DNA of 64,000 bases. Source: Lactobacillus selangorensis. GTDB taxonomy: Bacteria; Bacillota; Bacilli; Lactobacillales; Lactobacillaceae. The notes beneath the pieces were generated by a model. It worked only from the letters and a program-made list of their open reading frames with translations, ran no database searches and was not told where the DNA came from. Positions 53,928 through 63,955 of the stretch are shown here, piece after piece. The stretch is taken from assembly GCF_001437205.1 (NCBI RefSeq), contig NZ_JQAZ01000007.1:57271-121270 (forward strand). The letters run 5' to 3'. The translations under genes were made by a program, and so were the position numbers. How positions within the stretch are numbered: position 1 is the stretch's first letter; each line of letters starts with the position of its first letter.

Positions 53928-54896
53928 ATGCGTCATTTTATGCATTTTCTTAGGACGCTGTTCATTTGGGGGCTGATCGCCGCCGGATTGTACATCACTG
54001 CCCCCCGTTGGCAGGCCTCCCTTCAGTCGCTCCAGCTCGACCAGCAATTTACTCAGAAAGTCACCAAAGCTTCTGAACAGACGACCCCGTCTGGCTGGAA
54101 ACCACTTGAAAAATGGTGGCTGATCGGTGCAAATGGCACGCTGACTTACAATGCAACTGCTCTGCCCCAATATACCACTGAAATTCAGGCGGCCGCTCAT
54201 TGGTGGAATCAGCTCGCTGGACACACCATTATTCAAACCCAAACCAATCAAAAGAGTGCCGATGTATACTTAGCACCCGTCAGCGGCAAATATTTCAACT
54301 TTTCTGGGCTGACCGGTAATAACCATCTGCTATTATTCAATGCCAGCGTGCTGGACGGCGGCGATGCCAACGATATCGAAAATGTCTTCATCCATGAATT
54401 CGGCCACGCATTGGGGCTTGACCATGCACCGCAGCGTGATAATGAAGTGATGTCGCCGACGCAAGCCATTGCCCACACGCTGCAGGCACCGACAAGTTAC
54501 GATCGAACCGCTCTCACAGCCACTTTAAAACGGCTGAAATTGGTCCAAGCCAAGAAACTAACGGCAGACAACTACACCCGCATCGCCAGCCAAACTTTGC
54601 TGCCGAGTGCGACGAATAATCTGAGCGACGCCACCTACAATGGTCGCGAAGCACTCGCTTCCGTCATCGGCGGCGTAATCACGAGTGCCAAAAAACAGGA
54701 CGACTCGGCGCTCGATAAGCTGATCACGGCCAACAAAGCCAATGAAACGAAGCTGGAGGGCAACAACGTGACCGATCAGCAAATTAAACAAGCTGAAAAA
54801 ACACTCGATCAGCTAATCCGAGCCGCTAAAATGGAAAGCGACTTTCCGCATGCTTATTCGACGACTGCCACAGATGTTTATCAAACGACACAATAA
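53928..54896 (+). CDS. Secreted matrixin-like zinc metalloprotease
   Basis: About 322 residues. An N-terminal signal-anchor (FLRTLFIWGLIAAGLYIT) is followed by an extracellular protease domain with the zinc site HEFGHALGLDHAPQ and the Met-turn NEVMSP, as in M10 matrixins. A long Ala/Thr/Lys-rich helical tail follows (LDKLITANKANETKLEGNN). ATG 53928 has GAAAGG upstream; the longer frame beginning at 53859 has no site and would hide the signal. It is alone, with a terminator, and read opposite to tsaE and pta. The target protein is unknown. Confidence 0.82.
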   Translation: MRHFMHFLRTLFIWGLIAAGLYITAPRWQASLQSLQLDQQFTQKVTKASEQTTPSGWKPLEKWWLIGANGTLTYNATALPQYTTEIQAAAHWWNQLAGHTIIQTQTNQKSADVYLAPVSGKYFNFSGLTGNNHLLLFNASVLDGGDANDIENVFIHEFGHALGLDHAPQRDNEVMSPTQAIAHTLQAPTSYDRTALTATLKRLKLVQAKKLTADNYTRIASQTLLPSATNNLSDATYNGREALASVIGGVITSAKKQDDSALDKLITANKANETKLEGNNVTDQQIKQAEKTLDQLIRAAKMESDFPHAYSTTATDVYQTTQ

Positions 54897-54897
54897 T

Positions 54898-54932
54898 ATT
54901 AAAAAAGCTGGCCAAATTGGTCAGCTTTTTAA
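54898..54932. terminator. Bidirectional terminator between the protease gene and pta
   Basis: AAAAAGCTGGCCAA and TTGGTCAGCTTTTT pair around AT with one mismatch, A/T runs at both ends. Confidence 0.82.
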
Positions 54933-54935
54933 CAT

Positions 54936-55916
54936 TTATTGATTCAAGGATTGTGCGGCTGTAATCAAAGCGAGTTTGTAAACATCCTCTTCGTTGCAGC
55001 CACGGGATAAATCAGAAACTGGTTTATTCAAACCTTGCAAAATCGGTCCGATTGCTTCAAAATTGCCTAAACGCTGCGCAATCTTGTAGCCGATATTCCC
55101 GGATTGCAATTCTGGGAAGATAAAGACATTGGCTTGGCCGGCCACTTTGGAGCCAGGCGCTTTCGAAGCAGCCACCGATGGGACGTATGCCGCATCAAAC
55201 TGCAATTCCCCGTCGATTGGAATATGCGGTGCTTTGGCTTGGGCCAGCTTAGTTGCCTCCTGCACTTTGGTGACCACATCACCTTTGGCTGAACCCTTGG
55301 TTGAGAAACTCAGCAAAGCGACTTTCGGGTCGATATCGAATAATTGGGCTGTCTGCGCCGATTCAACCGCAATTTCAGCCAGCGTTTGCGCATCAGGATC
55401 GATATTGATGGCACAGTCAGCAAACAAGAACCGTTTGTGGTCGAACTGCCGCTGCATAATCATCGCTCCGCTGATGCGGCTGACGCCTGGCTTTGCCTTG
55501 ATAATCTGCAATGCTGGCCGCACTGTATCACCAGTCGGATGGGTTGCCCCAGAAACCATCCCGTCGGCCCAGTTCAGATAAACGAACATCGTGCCGAAAT
55601 AGTTCGGATCCCGCAGCATCTTTTCGGCTTGGTCATGGTCATTTTTGCCATGCCGGCGTTGCACAAATTCATCGACCATCGTTTCGTAACGGTCATAATT
55701 ATTCGGATCGATGATCTGAATATCACCCAGCTCTAAATTGCGATCAGCGGCCAATTGCTTGATTTTAGTCGGTTCGCCCAGCAGAATCGGCTTGACTAAA
55801 CCTTCCTGATTCAAACGAATAGCGGCCCCTTGAATCCGTTCATCGGTGCCTTCTGGGAATACAATCGGGATAAACTTCCCTTTGATTTTTTCCTTTAAAC
55901 TTGCGAATAATTCCAT
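54936..55916 (-). CDS. pta: Phosphate acetyltransferase
   Basis: 326 residues. Interconverts acetyl-CoA and acetyl phosphate. The family pattern is seen in IPIVFPEGTDERIQGAAIRL, VSGATHPTGDTVRPALQI, CAINIDPDAQTLAEIA, SFSTKGSAKGD and ANVFIFPELQSGNIGYKIAQRLG. AGGAGG lies upstream of the ATG. Tightly follows ung on the same strand with no gap, so the two are probably one transcript. Confidence 0.96.
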   Translation of the reverse strand: MELFASLKEKIKGKFIPIVFPEGTDERIQGAAIRLNQEGLVKPILLGEPTKIKQLAADRNLELGDIQIIDPNNYDRYETMVDEFVQRRHGKNDHDQAEKMLRDPNYFGTMFVYLNWADGMVSGATHPTGDTVRPALQIIKAKPGVSRISGAMIMQRQFDHKRFLFADCAINIDPDAQTLAEIAVESAQTAQLFDIDPKVALLSFSTKGSAKGDVVTKVQEATKLAQAKAPHIPIDGELQFDAAYVPSVAASKAPGSKVAGQANVFIFPELQSGNIGYKIAQRLGNFEAIGPILQGLNKPVSDLSRGCNEEDVYKLALITAAQSLNQ

Positions 55917-56612
55917 TTATGCGTCCTCCTCTGAAACATGTTCAGGCAATTGCCAATCAATTGGCGTCTCGCCCCATTTTTCTAAATAAGCATTCGTTCG
56001 TGAAAACGGCCGTGACCCAAAGAATCCGTATCGAGCCGACAACGGACTCGGATGTGAAGATTCGATAATCGCATTTTTGGTCGTATCAATCAATTCAGCT
56101 TTTTTCTTAGCAGCGTTGCCCCATAAAATGAAGACCACGTGCCCACGATCGGACAACTTTGCGATTGCCGTATCTGTCAACTGTTCCCAGCCCTTGCCAC
56201 GATGCGAATAAGCATGCCCCTGCCGCACAGTTAAAACTGAGTTGAGCAGCAGCACTCCTTGATCGGCCCACTTCTTCAAATAACCATGCTGGACCGGCGC
56301 AATTCCCAAATCATCCTGCAGTTCTTTGTAGATGTTCTGCAAGGACGGTGGAATCTGCACCCCAGGTTTAACGGCAAAACTGACGCCGATTCCTTGGTTA
56401 GGATTATGATACGGATCCTGACCAAGGATGACGACCTTCACTTTGTCGAAGGGCGTCCATTCGAAGGCCTGGAAAATGTGATACATGTCCGGATAAATCG
56501 TTTCAGTTTGATATTCGTGCTTCAAAAACTGATGGAGCTGACGGTAATAAGGCTTTTCAAACTCTGGCCCTAAAACTTGCTGCCAGTCGTTATGGATTAA
56601 GGTTTTCGTCAT
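55917..56612 (-). CDS. ung: Uracil-DNA glycosylase, family 1
   Basis: About 231 residues. Removes uracil from DNA. The catalytic water-activating motif [22 protein letters not shown] and the DNA-intercalation loop [20 protein letters not shown] are intact. ATG 56612 ([10 protein letters not shown]) has GGGAG upstream; six extra upstream codons are not needed. It ends directly at the pta start. Confidence 0.96.
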   Translation of the reverse strand: MTKTLIHNDWQQVLGPEFEKPYYRQLHQFLKHEYQTETIYPDMYHIFQAFEWTPFDKVKVVILGQDPYHNPNQGIGVSFAVKPGVQIPPSLQNIYKELQDDLGIAPVQHGYLKKWADQGVLLLNSVLTVRQGHAYSHRGKGWEQLTDTAIAKLSDRGHVVFILWGNAAKKKAELIDTTKNAIIESSHPSPLSARYGFFGSRPFSRTNAYLEKWGETPIDWQLPEHVSEEDA

Positions 56613-56760
56613 ATTCGATTCTCCCATCAAAAGTTCCTACTCTAATTTTAACCAATTGTCGCTTCCGTTACCAGTCACTTCTTCGGGGACCTTCGAAATC
56701 GCTTTCGTGCCCCAATAACTTATGCTACACTAAAGCCAAAGTACAAGGAGGAATCACGTC

Positions 56761-57657
56761 ATGATCTCAATTATTGCATCCGATATGGATGGGACCTTAC
56801 TCAACGATAAAATGGAAGTTTCGGACGAAAACGCTAAAGCAATTAAACTAGCACAAGCAAACGGAATCGAATTCATCGTCGCTACCGGCCGGCAGCTGGC
56901 GGAGGCCAAGCCGTTGCTTGCTGCTCAGGATATTCACCCCGCATTTATTACTTTGAACGGGGCACAAGTCTATGATGAATTAGGCAAATTGGCCGTCAAC
57001 ATTCCCCTTTCGAAACGTGCCATCGACTATATTACGAAAACATTGCGTGCGGAGGGTTTATATTTTGAATTAGTGACCGATGAAGGGGTTGTTTCTGATA
57101 ATAAGGCCCAGCGCATCCAAACTGTTGCCGACCTCCTTGCCACCCTCAATCCCGGTACTCCATACAAATTAGCAGTCGTACTGGCATCGGCTCGTTTGGA
57201 GTTGATGAACATTCATTATGTCGACAATTATCAAGAAATCATCGCGAATCCCAAGCGTGAGATTTTGAAGATTATCGCTTTCAGTAAGGGCGACTATTCT
57301 TCATTAGACAAACCACGGCAGCTTTTTTCTGATGACCCAGACCTGGTCGTCACTTCCAGCTCCGCTAATAACATCGAAATCAATGACCGGCGGGCCCAAA
57401 AAGGGTTTGCGCTTGAAGCCTATGCCAAGCAGCGTGGCATTAAAATGTCGCAGGCGATGGCGATCGGCGATAATCTGAACGATAAATCAATGATTCGGAT
57501 GGCCGGAATCGGTGTTGCGATGGGCAATGCCAATCCAGTCATCAAAAAATTAGCCAATTATCAAACGGCAACTAACGTTGAAAACGGGGTAGCTAAGGCT
57601 ATTCGCCATGCAATTGCTTTCAATGCTTCTGAATTATATGAAATGACACACCGTTAA
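56761..57657 (+). CDS. Cof-type HAD-family sugar phosphatase
   Basis: 298 residues. Motif I IASDMDGTLLND, motif II-like VATGRQLAEAKPL, motif III with Lys in LEAYAKQRGIK, and motif IV AIGDNLNDKSMIRMAGIGVAMGNAN mark it as a type IIB-cap HAD hydrolase, usually dephosphorylating sugar phosphates or pyridoxal phosphate. The substrate is not known. A TGCTACACT extended -10 lies upstream. The LURP-one-like gene follows 20 bases later on the same strand. Confidence 0.92.
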   Translation: MISIIASDMDGTLLNDKMEVSDENAKAIKLAQANGIEFIVATGRQLAEAKPLLAAQDIHPAFITLNGAQVYDELGKLAVNIPLSKRAIDYITKTLRAEGLYFELVTDEGVVSDNKAQRIQTVADLLATLNPGTPYKLAVVLASARLELMNIHYVDNYQEIIANPKREILKIIAFSKGDYSSLDKPRQLFSDDPDLVVTSSSANNIEINDRRAQKGFALEAYAKQRGIKMSQAMAIGDNLNDKSMIRMAGIGVAMGNANPVIKKLANYQTATNVENGVAKAIRHAIAFNASELYEMTHR

Positions 57658-57677
57658 TTGAGAAAGGGGCCGGCGGA

Positions 57678-58199
57678 ATGCAGTTTGTTATTCGGGAACC
57701 GGAACGTCACCTGAATGGTGTGACGTTCATTTATGACGCCCACAAACGGATGCAATACCTTTTAGTCGGAAATCGCGGTTTGCGGCACAATAAAATCAGT
57801 TTATATGCCAGCAGCGGCGAACTGCTCGGCGAAATCCAGCAAATGTCGCTTGGCTTCAGCCCTCGTTATGATCTTTGGATCGACCAGCAGAAAGTTGCCT
57901 CCTTGAAAAAATTATTCGGCATGTGGCGGGAATTTACCTTCGTTAGCGGCTACAACTGGCTGATTGTCGGCGACCTTGTCCATAATCAATACCGGATTCT
58001 TCATCATACAAGTACTTTAATGACGGCACAATCAATTCTCCTGCCAACCGGCAATGGGATGGCACTTGAAATCACTCACGACTCCGACATCGTCCCATGT
58101 CTGCTGATCAGTGCCGTTCTGAATCATTGGGCCCGTACGAAGCAAAAAGACAGACGCCCGATTTGGGGCAGTCCCGTCGGCATGCCGATGATTCCCTAA
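57678..58199 (+). CDS. LURP-one-related (YxjI-like) protein
   Basis: 173 residues, a soluble, beta-rich protein resembling LURP-one/Tubby-like YxjI proteins (LVGNRGLRHNKISLYASSGELLGEIQQMSLGFSPRYDLW, broken here into strands). No catalytic motif, signal peptide or membrane segment. Function unknown; a membrane-lipid link is suggested for the related Tubby fold. It follows the HAD gene closely and may share its transcript. Confidence 0.7.
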   Translation: MQFVIREPERHLNGVTFIYDAHKRMQYLLVGNRGLRHNKISLYASSGELLGEIQQMSLGFSPRYDLWIDQQKVASLKKLFGMWREFTFVSGYNWLIVGDLVHNQYRILHHTSTLMTAQSILLPTGNGMALEITHDSDIVPCLLISAVLNHWARTKQKDRRPIWGSPVGMPMIP

Positions 58200-58214
58200 T
58201 CGTACGGCTTTAAG

Positions 58215-58239
58215 AAAAGGCTGCGGACAGCCTGTTTTG
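58215..58239 (+). terminator. Terminator after the LURP-one-like gene
   Basis: AGGCTG and CAGCCT pair around CGGA, followed by TTTT on the plus strand. A second, stronger hairpin lies 25 bases on. Confidence 0.55.
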
Positions 58240-58262
58240 CCAAAATCACATAAATCCCACCC

Positions 58263-58300
58263 AAAAACTGCGACCCCTTAAACTGGCCGCAGTTTTTTTG
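58263..58300. terminator. Second terminator, probably bidirectional, before the convergent acetyltransferase gene
   Basis: AAACTGCG and CGCAGTTT pair, with GACC/GGCC extending the stem imperfectly; TTTTTTT follows on the plus strand. Confidence 0.7.
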
Positions 58301-58303
58301 AAA

Positions 58304-58870
58304 TTACAGTTTTTCGATTAAATGCTTATAGCGGTGATTGCCGATCATCAATTCGCCGTCTTCAACGAAGCCCATTCGTTTGTACAATTTTTCGGCCTGC
58401 GGATTTTCAAAATCAACGCTGAGGCTGATGACTTGTTCGCCTTGCTGCCGCAGATGCTCCGGCAAATACTTGAGGAGTGCTGTCCCGATTCCATGCCCCT
58501 GCTTGTTTTCGGCAACGGCTAACGTATCAAGGTACCATTCACCTGGTCGGGCTTCCTTATCGGTAAAGAACTTCAAGTCCTTCGACAACCCTATCTCTGG
58601 CAAAAATGGCGCAATTGCATCATCGATGGTCGCCTCTTCAACCTCAGGGTAACCAACTGCAATGCCAACGACATGGCCGTCTTCAACGGCAACCGTCGTG
58701 TGGCGGTAACTATAACGATAATCCTCAGTTGCATAGGCCTCGCTCAAAACATGGTAGAGATCCTGATCGGGAATTTTTTCAAAAATAGGCATTTCCATTT
58801 CGTCAAACACGATTTTAATCAATGGCAATACTTCATCGACATCTGCTTTTTTTGCTGCTCGAATTTCCAA
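58304..58870 (-). CDS. GNAT-family N-acetyltransferase
   Basis: 188 residues. The acetyl-CoA-binding motif is LDTLAVAENKQGHGIGTALLKYLPEHL, followed by SVDFENPQAEKLYKRMGF near the end, typical of GNAT. Starts with TTG 58870 and GGAGGG upstream. No operon partner; substrate unknown. Confidence 0.88.
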   Translation of the reverse strand: MEIRAAKKADVDEVLPLIKIVFDEMEMPIFEKIPDQDLYHVLSEAYATEDYRYSYRHTTVAVEDGHVVGIAVGYPEVEEATIDDAIAPFLPEIGLSKDLKFFTDKEARPGEWYLDTLAVAENKQGHGIGTALLKYLPEHLRQQGEQVISLSVDFENPQAEKLYKRMGFVEDGELMIGNHRYKHLIEKL

Positions 58871-59033
58871 AGAAATCCCTCCTTATTGGTGTCTAGTGTA
58901 CCGCACAACCGCTTCCAACGTCAAAGTAATCCCAGCAAATTGACCCTTAATCCCTAAAATGTCCAAATCAACGTTTTTTATTGGAAAACGTTTAAATTAT
59001 CGCTCAAATGGTCCTTTTTCTTGGCACTTTTTG

Positions 59034-59042
59034 TGCTAAACT
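59034..59042 (+). promoter_or_regulatory. Candidate extended -10 promoter of the suf operon
   Basis: TGCTAAACT with hexamer TAAACT at 59037-59042, about 32 bases before sufC. No good -35 is seen. Confidence 0.45.
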
Positions 59043-59073
59043 AAGGATATTTCAAAGACACGAAAGGGATTTT

Positions 59074-59847
59074 ATGATGACAAAACTTGAGATCAAGAAC
59101 TTAAAAGTCGAAGCCGATAATCATCCGATTTTGCATGGTGTCAACTTAACCGTCAACACCGGCGAAATGCATGCAATCATGGGTCCAAACGGAACGGGTA
59201 AATCAACCTTGGCCGAAACCATTATGGGCAATCCCCACTATCACATTACCGATGGCCAGATTTTACTCGATGGCGTCGATTTAGCGACTAAAAAAGTCGA
59301 TGAACGGGCTCGAGCCGGCCTTTTCTTAGCGATGCAATATCCAGCCGAAATTCCCGGTATCACAACCGCCAATTTTCTGAGAGCTGCCATCAATGCTCGC
59401 CATCCGGAACAGCCGATCGCCATTCCAAAATTCATGAGCGAACTGAATAACGCGCTCGATTTACTCGACATGTCCCAGAAGACGGCCAATCGTTATTTGA
59501 ATGCCGGTTTTTCCGGCGGTGAAAAGAAACGCAATGAAATCCTGCAATTATTGATGCTCAAGCCGAAATTTGCGCTTCTCGATGAAATTGATTCGGGACT
59601 CGATATTGATGCCCTGAAGGTCGTTGCCAAGGGCGTCAATGCCATGCGTGGCCCCGAATTTGCAACTGTGATGATTACCCACTATCAGCGGTTATTGGAT
59701 TACATTGTACCGGATGTTGTCCATGTCATGATGGGCGGCCGAATCGTCAAAACCGGCGGCCCCGATTTAGCCAAGCATCTGGAAAAAACGGGTTATGCCT
59801 GTTTGCGGGATGAACTTGGTCTCGATATTGAGCTGGTGGACGAATGA
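59074..59847 (+). CDS. sufC: SufC, ATPase of the SUF iron-sulfur assembly complex
   Basis: 257 residues. Walker A GPNGTGKSTLAETIMG, signature FSGGEKKRNEILQ, and Walker B FALLDEIDSGLDIDALKVV identify the non-transport ABC ATPase of the SufBCD scaffold. The region upstream of ATG 59074 has AAAGGG; the next codon is also ATG, so a start at 59077 is equally possible. The open frame upstream is not part of the protein. First gene of the operon; it overlaps sufD by 4 bases. Confidence 0.95.
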   Translation: MMTKLEIKNLKVEADNHPILHGVNLTVNTGEMHAIMGPNGTGKSTLAETIMGNPHYHITDGQILLDGVDLATKKVDERARAGLFLAMQYPAEIPGITTANFLRAAINARHPEQPIAIPKFMSELNNALDLLDMSQKTANRYLNAGFSGGEKKRNEILQLLMLKPKFALLDEIDSGLDIDALKVVAKGVNAMRGPEFATVMITHYQRLLDYIVPDVVHVMMGGRIVKTGGPDLAKHLEKTGYACLRDELGLDIELVDE

Positions 59848-60926
59848 AAATGCACACACCACGTTACGCCCAAATGAAAACAGCGAAATGGGGCCTGCAT
59901 GCGCTGCGGACCCCATTAGCCGACTTGGCAATTCAGCTGGCAAATCAGGATGAACTGCTGCAAAACGGCGGTACCTTTGCCGTTGCCGATCACATTTCCA
60001 GTGATGTTGAGACCGCCCATCGTCAGACTGACCCTGAAAACGCCTATCTGGCAGCTCATTTCGAACAGCTGACCCAAACGGTACAAATCGAGGTCCCCGA
60101 CCAGGTCCAGCTGACCAAACCACTACTTGTCGATTGGCAGCCGACGACACCAGGCAATGGCAATTTTCATTTTTCAATCCGTTTAGGTAAAAACAGCCGT
60201 GCGACCGTGATTATCACCCAGAAAGCCGGTGCAATCGGTCTCAATAGTATCGGCGAAATCGCAGTCGGTGCCGATGCGCAATTAGAAGTTGCTGAATTAA
60301 ATCTATTTGACCATGGCAGTCGGGCCTATTTCCATCAAAACGCCAATCTTGATCGCAACGCCGCCTTAAACTGGTCGATCGCCCAGATTGGGACCGGCAA
60401 CGTGCTTGGCGAATTCAACACTGAATTAAACGGTACTGGCGCCAGTGCCAACATTCAAGCCGTCAGTCTTGCTAAAAAAGATGAACATATCGGCTTGCAA
60501 ACAACGGTCGGCCATCATGCGCCGCATACGACGAGCCGGATTTTGCAGCATGGTGCACTATTCGCCCAAGCGGAAACAAATTTAAATGCAATCGGCAAAA
60601 TCGACCATGGTGCGCATGGTGCCGATGCTCAGCAGGAAAGCCGGTTGCTTCTGTTGGACCCCAGTGCACAAGGCAATGCCAATCCGATTTTATTGATCGA
60701 TGAAAACGATGTCCAGGCCGGACATGCTGCCAGCGTGGGACAAGTTGACCTGCAACAGCTGTACTATTTGATGAGTCGGGGTTTAACAAAGGAAACGGCA
60801 GAAAACATTTTAGTCCGCAGCTTCTTAGCACCCGTTTTATCATCCTTACCGGCCGGTCCGATCGCCGATCAAGTCGATCATTTATTAGGCCAGCGTTTAG
60901 GAGGAATTGATCCGAATGAAGCGTAA
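59844..60926 (+). CDS. sufD: SufD, scaffold component of the SUF complex
   Basis: 360 residues. A beta-helix scaffold partner of SufB and SufC. Typical stretches are LNAIGKIDHGAHGADAQQES, LIDENDVQAGHAASVGQVD and [19 protein letters not shown], the last shared with SufB. It overlaps sufC by 4 bases and sufS by 20 bases. Confidence 0.93.
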   Translation: MKMHTPRYAQMKTAKWGLHALRTPLADLAIQLANQDELLQNGGTFAVADHISSDVETAHRQTDPENAYLAAHFEQLTQTVQIEVPDQVQLTKPLLVDWQPTTPGNGNFHFSIRLGKNSRATVIITQKAGAIGLNSIGEIAVGADAQLEVAELNLFDHGSRAYFHQNANLDRNAALNWSIAQIGTGNVLGEFNTELNGTGASANIQAVSLAKKDEHIGLQTTVGHHAPHTTSRILQHGALFAQAETNLNAIGKIDHGAHGADAQQESRLLLLDPSAQGNANPILLIDENDVQAGHAASVGQVDLQQLYYLMSRGLTKETAENILVRSFLAPVLSSLPAGPIADQVDHLLGQRLGGIDPNEA

Positions 60927-62121
60927 CGATTTTCCAATTTTAACTGAAACAATGAACGACGAGCCGTTCATCTACTTTGATAGTGCCGCAACAAGTCTGA
61001 CGCCGGAACCTGTTGTCAATGCGATTCGAGATTACTACCGCAACGTCAATACAAACGTTCATCGAGGCGTCTATACCTTGGCCGCTCAGGCAACTGAACA
61101 TTATGAAGCCGTTCGCCAACAAACCGCCGACTTTATCCATGCGGACAAGGCCAATGAAATTATCTTTACTAGCGGCACCACTGCCGGCTTAAACCAAGTG
61201 GCACGTGGCTGGGGTGATTTAAACGTCCATGCCGGCGATGAAATTGTCGTTACTTTAATGGAACACCATAGCAACCTCGTACCATGGCAGCAACTGGCGC
61301 AACGCCAGCATGCCGTTTTGAAAGTGATTGGAATCACTGCCGATGGACAACTCGATTGGTCGGCTTTTCAGGCCGCTTTATCGCATCAAACCAAAGTGGT
61401 TGCCGTCACGGCCGTTTCAAATGTCTTAGGAACGCGTAATCCAATTACCAAGATTGCTGCCGCAGCCCATGCTGTCAACGCCGCTGTCGTGGTCGATGCA
61501 GCCCAAGCCGTCGCTCACTTTCCAATCGATGTCCAGGCATGGAACGCTGACTTTATCGCCTTTTCCGCCCATAAAATGTTCGGCCCGACTGGGGTTGGTG
61601 TTTTATACGGTAAAACAGAACGGCTTCAGGAAATGGCGCCCACCCAATTCGGCGGTGAAATGATTGAAGACGTAACCCAACAAACAGCTACCTTTAAAGC
61701 GGCGCCGCTGGGCTTTGAAGCCGGCACTCCGAATATCGCTGGTGTCTATGGGCTGGGAGCTGCCATCGATTATCTTGCACAAATTGGCTATGAAGCGATT
61801 CAAACTCAAGAACACAAATTGGACCAAGCCTTAAAAGCAGCCCTTGATCAACCGGACGTCACCGTTTATGGTTCCAACAATCCGTTCGCGCACACCGGCG
61901 TCTTTAGTTTCAATTTAACTGGGATTCATCCCCATGACGTAGCGACCGCTTTAGACCAACAAGGCGTCGCCGTTCGAGCTGGCCATCATTGTGCCGAACC
62001 ATTGACGGAAGCACTAGGCGTTCATGCAACCGTGCGGGCTAGTGTCGGTTTCTATAACACAATCGATGAATGCGCCCGTTTTGGGCACGCCATTCAAGCA
62101 ACAAGGAGATTTTTTGCATGA
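60907..62121 (+). CDS. sufS: SufS, cysteine desulfurase
   Basis: 404 residues, pyridoxal-phosphate dependent. It supplies sulfur for iron-sulfur clusters. Markers: YFDSAATSLTPEPVVNAI, FTSGTTAGLNQVARGWG, VVVDAAQAVAHFPIDVQ, the PLP Lys in FIAFSAHKMFGPTGVGVLYG, and the catalytic Cys in RAGHHCAEPL near residue 360. The end overlaps sufU by 4 bases. Confidence 0.95.
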   Translation: MIRMKRNDFPILTETMNDEPFIYFDSAATSLTPEPVVNAIRDYYRNVNTNVHRGVYTLAAQATEHYEAVRQQTADFIHADKANEIIFTSGTTAGLNQVARGWGDLNVHAGDEIVVTLMEHHSNLVPWQQLAQRQHAVLKVIGITADGQLDWSAFQAALSHQTKVVAVTAVSNVLGTRNPITKIAAAAHAVNAAVVVDAAQAVAHFPIDVQAWNADFIAFSAHKMFGPTGVGVLYGKTERLQEMAPTQFGGEMIEDVTQQTATFKAAPLGFEAGTPNIAGVYGLGAAIDYLAQIGYEAIQTQEHKLDQALKAALDQPDVTVYGSNNPFAHTGVFSFNLTGIHPHDVATALDQQGVAVRAGHHCAEPLTEALGVHATVRASVGFYNTIDECARFGHAIQATRRFFA

Positions 62122-62558
62122 GTTTATCGAATTTAAATCAACTGTATCGGCAGGTGCTGCTCGACCACGCCCGTTATCCACGTCATCAGGGCACATTGCC
62201 TGCGCCGGACGCCACCCTGACGGTCCACAATCCGACGTGCGGCGACACCATCAGCTTAAATGTCGCTTACGATGGTGACCGCCTCAAGCAAATCACATTT
62301 ACCGGCGATGGCTGTACAATCAGCCAAGCTAGTGCCAGCATGCTCTGCGACCAGATGACCGACCAGCCGCTGACAACGGTGCAGGCCAAACTCGACCAAT
62401 TCGACCAGCTGGTAACTGGTACAGGAACAGCTACCGACTTGCTTGGCGATGCGGCCGTCTTCAATGAGATTCATCAGTTTCCGACCCGCATCAAATGTGC
62501 TTTACTGGCTTGGAAAGCCTTAGAGCAGCTCATCACGCAAAAGGAGGCGCAGCAATGA
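62118..62558 (+). CDS. sufU: SufU, sulfur-transfer protein for SufS
   Basis: 146 residues. Accepts sulfur from SufS. The zinc and sulfur-accepting residues are NPTCGDTI (Cys and Asp), [16 protein letters not shown] and RIKCALLAW, all intact. ATG 62118 gives [21 protein letters not shown], the standard start. The stop overlaps sufB by 4 bases. Confidence 0.95.
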   Translation: MSLSNLNQLYRQVLLDHARYPRHQGTLPAPDATLTVHNPTCGDTISLNVAYDGDRLKQITFTGDGCTISQASASMLCDQMTDQPLTTVQAKLDQFDQLVTGTGTATDLLGDAAVFNEIHQFPTRIKCALLAWKALEQLITQKEAQQ

Positions 62559-63955
62559 GTGCACTCGATCATTTAGATTCACAGCAGAAAGATTGGGGGC
62601 CAAAAGACGACTTCACACCCCTTTATACGACTGGAACCGGATTAACGGAGGAAACCATCCGCCAGATTTCGGCCGAAAAAAACGAGCCCCAATGGATGCT
62701 CGATTTTCGCCTGAACGCCTTTCATATTTATGAAAAACTGCCGATGCCCGACTTTGGGCCTGACCTCAGTGTCATCGATTTTGACAAATTAACTTATTTC
62801 CAGCGGCCGACCGATCATGTCGCCCGTAATTGGGATGATGTGCCGGACCAAATCAAGGCGACTTTCGAACGATTGAAGGTTCCCGAAGCGGAACGCAAAT
62901 ACTTAGCCGGGTCTGCTGCCCAGTATGAATCCGAAATGGTTTATCATAATATGAAAGACCAGTTCGAAAAATTGGGTATCATCTTTACTGATATGGATTC
63001 AGCCTTGCAAGAATACCCTGAGCTCGTCAAAGAATACTTCGGTCATCTGGTCACCCCTCGTGACAATAAAATGGCCGCCCTCAACATGGCCGTTTGGTCT
63101 GGCGGTGCTTTTGTCTATGTCCCTAAAGGCGTCAAATGCATGGTGCCTATCCAAAGTTATTTCCGGATCAACGCTGGTCAGTCGGGACAATTTGAACATA
63201 CCCTGATCATCGTCGAAGACGGCGCCAGTGTAAATTACGTCGAAGGCTGCACAGCCCCAAATTATTCAGAAGACAGCCTCCATGCCGCCGTTGTCGAAGT
63301 TTATGTTCATCAAAAGGGCTATTGCCGTTATACCACCATTCAGAATTGGTCCAACAACGTCTATAGTCTGGAAACGAAACGGGCGCAAGCAGACGCCGAT
63401 GCGACCATGGAATGGATTGACGGCAATCTAGGTTCCAAAGTGACTATGAAATATCCGAGTGTCTACTTGGATGGGCCTCGAGCGCATGGCAGCATGCTCT
63501 CAATTGCCTTTGCCGGCCAGAACGTCGATCTCGACACCGGTACCCGAATGATCCACAACGCCCCTAATACCAGCTCGACGATCATTTCCAAATCAATCTG
63601 CAAAGATGGCGGTGCCGTCGATTATCGGGGCCTCGTCCGTTTTACCCCGAAAGCCGACTATTCACACGCTCATGTTGAGTGCGACACAATCATCATGGAT
63701 GACCAGTCGACCAGTGACACGATTCCCTATAATGAAATCCATAACGGGACCGTTTCGATGGAACATGAGGCCAAAGTTTCAAAAGTATCCGAAGAACAGC
63801 TCTATTACTTGATGAGTCGGGGGCTGACCGAACAAGCCGCCACACAATTGATCATCATGGGCTTTCTCGAACCCTTTACCAAAGAACTGCCACTCGAATA
63901 TGCCGTTGAACTCAACCGCTTGATTGAATATCAAATGGAAGGTTCAATCGGTTAA
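62555..63955 (+). CDS. sufB: SufB, scaffold component of the SUF complex
   Basis: 466 residues, the largest scaffold protein on which the Fe-S cluster is built with SufC and SufD. Markers include [53 protein letters not shown] and [25 protein letters not shown] 62555 overlaps the sufU stop; the longer frame is not used. Last gene of the visible operon, no sufA seen. Confidence 0.96.
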   Translation: MSALDHLDSQQKDWGPKDDFTPLYTTGTGLTEETIRQISAEKNEPQWMLDFRLNAFHIYEKLPMPDFGPDLSVIDFDKLTYFQRPTDHVARNWDDVPDQIKATFERLKVPEAERKYLAGSAAQYESEMVYHNMKDQFEKLGIIFTDMDSALQEYPELVKEYFGHLVTPRDNKMAALNMAVWSGGAFVYVPKGVKCMVPIQSYFRINAGQSGQFEHTLIIVEDGASVNYVEGCTAPNYSEDSLHAAVVEVYVHQKGYCRYTTIQNWSNNVYSLETKRAQADADATMEWIDGNLGSKVTMKYPSVYLDGPRAHGSMLSIAFAGQNVDLDTGTRMIHNAPNTSSTIISKSICKDGGAVDYRGLVRFTPKADYSHAHVECDTIIMDDQSTSDTIPYNEIHNGTVSMEHEAKVSKVSEEQLYYLMSRGLTEQAATQLIIMGFLEPFTKELPLEYAVELNRLIEYQMEGSIG

